Assembly: GCA_001765415.1 (NCBI GenBank)
Contig: CP017245.1
Coordinates: forward strand, 682,001-746,000
Reading direction: 5' to 3'
Source: Candidatus Melainabacteria bacterium MEL.A1
Lineage (GTDB): Bacteria > Cyanobacteriota > Vampirovibrionia > Gastranaerophilales > Gastranaerophilaceae
DNA: 64,000 bases
A model generated the notes under the pieces. That model did not search any database, was not told the DNA's origin, and saw only the letters and a list, made by a program, of their open reading frames with translations. This document shows positions 63,703 to 64,000 of this stretch, one piece after another (positions within the stretch are counted from its first letter, which is position 1; each line of letters starts with the position of its first letter). The position numbers and the translations under genes are program-made.

Positions 63703-64000
63703 TTAAAAAGCAATTCTTTTTGGATAATCTTTAGGCACTTTCCAACCGTTTCGTTGAATTATTGCAGTACAATAAGCACCACTACCATTCTTGCAACCAT
63801 AAGTTGAATCATTATATAACGAAGCCTCATTTCCATCCCACTTATACATAACAGCTTCCATCCTTTTTCCATACAAATACTTCCACATCCAATTATTAGC
63901 AATAGGATAAAATTCAAACCCAAATGCACAATTTCCGGCAATATTTTCTTTAGCAATACATTTTTCTGCATTTTTAGGGAAAAATGTAATATCTCGATTT
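63703..64000 (-). CDS. Type IV prepilin-like protein, C-terminal part
   Basis: The last 98 or so codons of a gene entering from the right edge. It reads FEFYPIANNWMWKYLYGKR, KNGSGAYCTAIIQRNGWKVP and ends KDYPKRIAF. The (D/N)GW....DYP ending is that of the three complete prepilins in this window, so the missing start should carry an AFTLAE leader. Called from the C-terminal motif only. Confidence 0.65.
   Translation of the reverse strand, partial: NRDITFFPKNAEKCIAKENIAGNCAFGFEFYPIANNWMWKYLYGKRMEAVMYKWDGNEASLYNDSTYGCKNGSGAYCTAIIQRNGWKVPKDYPKRIAF

Overview
The window looks like chromosome from a non-photosynthetic relative of cyanobacteria, most likely a gut-type Vampirovibrionia/Melainabacteria (Gastranaerophilales-like) genome. 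Direct evidence: the beta-prime subunit of RNA polymerase is split into rpoC1 and rpoC2 in the cyanobacterial manner; efp-accB and the prenyl synthase-DUF212 pair sit together as in cyanobacteria; DNA is AT-rich; and there are several prepilin-like genes with an AFTLAEVLITLG leader and a shared C-terminal DGW..DYP(W) signature. No photosynthesis gene is present. The taxonomic name is inference; split rpoC is the firmest marker.

Layout. 1-5.2 kb: 5' end of a large secreted adhesin, the rpmH-rnpA cluster, proC, an Fe-S oxidoreductase and a prepilin, the last two carrying in-frame repeat insertions. 5.2-11.3 kb: a minus-strand run (PBP, murE, nagA, ilvD) for wall synthesis, amino-sugar use and branched-chain amino acids. 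11.4-17.5 kb: a lineage hypothetical, a wall amidase, a DUF1292 protein, a LysM protein with lysine-rich 69-residue repeats and a glycine-zipper tail, a short tyrosine recombinase enclosed by two inverted 28-bp dif-like palindromes, and pepA. 17.7-22.3 kb: rny-ymdB-PHP-pilin-like-LOG. 22.3-31.1 kb: apt, a membrane glycosyltransferase, HU, tRNA-Leu(CAG), mutS, tgt, ndk. 31.1-34.8 kb: MATE transporter, two prepilins, a SprA-like metalloprotease, an XRE regulator. 34.8-37.4 kb: efp-accB-accC. 37.6-39.7 kb: a two-gene ATPase/TOPRIM-like module resembling RloAB/AbiL-type defence pairs, next to a small HTH-like gene. 39.9-50.7 kb: rsgA-prenyl synthase-DUF212, a SWIM-SNF2 helicase, ricT-gpsA-murQ-ribH, and a CcdA/thioredoxin pair. 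50.9-60 kb: rpoB-rpoC1-rpoC2 with its own promoter. 60.3-64 kb: a secreted hypothetical, a double-domain M16 protease and the end of another prepilin.

The most unusual features are (1) the recombinase between inverted dif-like sites, directly upstream of the LysM-repeat gene, which looks like a self-inverting switch or minimal mobile unit; (2) the ATPase plus HGKSE protein pair; (3) short palindromic elements inserted in frame inside protein-coding genes (Fe-S oxidoreductase twice, nagA once, a prepilin with a duplicated cleavage motif), reminiscent of Rickettsia palindromic elements; (4) four genes whose -10 box ends exactly 6 nt before the start codon, implying leaderless mRNAs; and (5) hairpin-forming repeats sitting between genes of essential operons. 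No rRNA, CRISPR array, complete insertion sequence or replication origin was seen.
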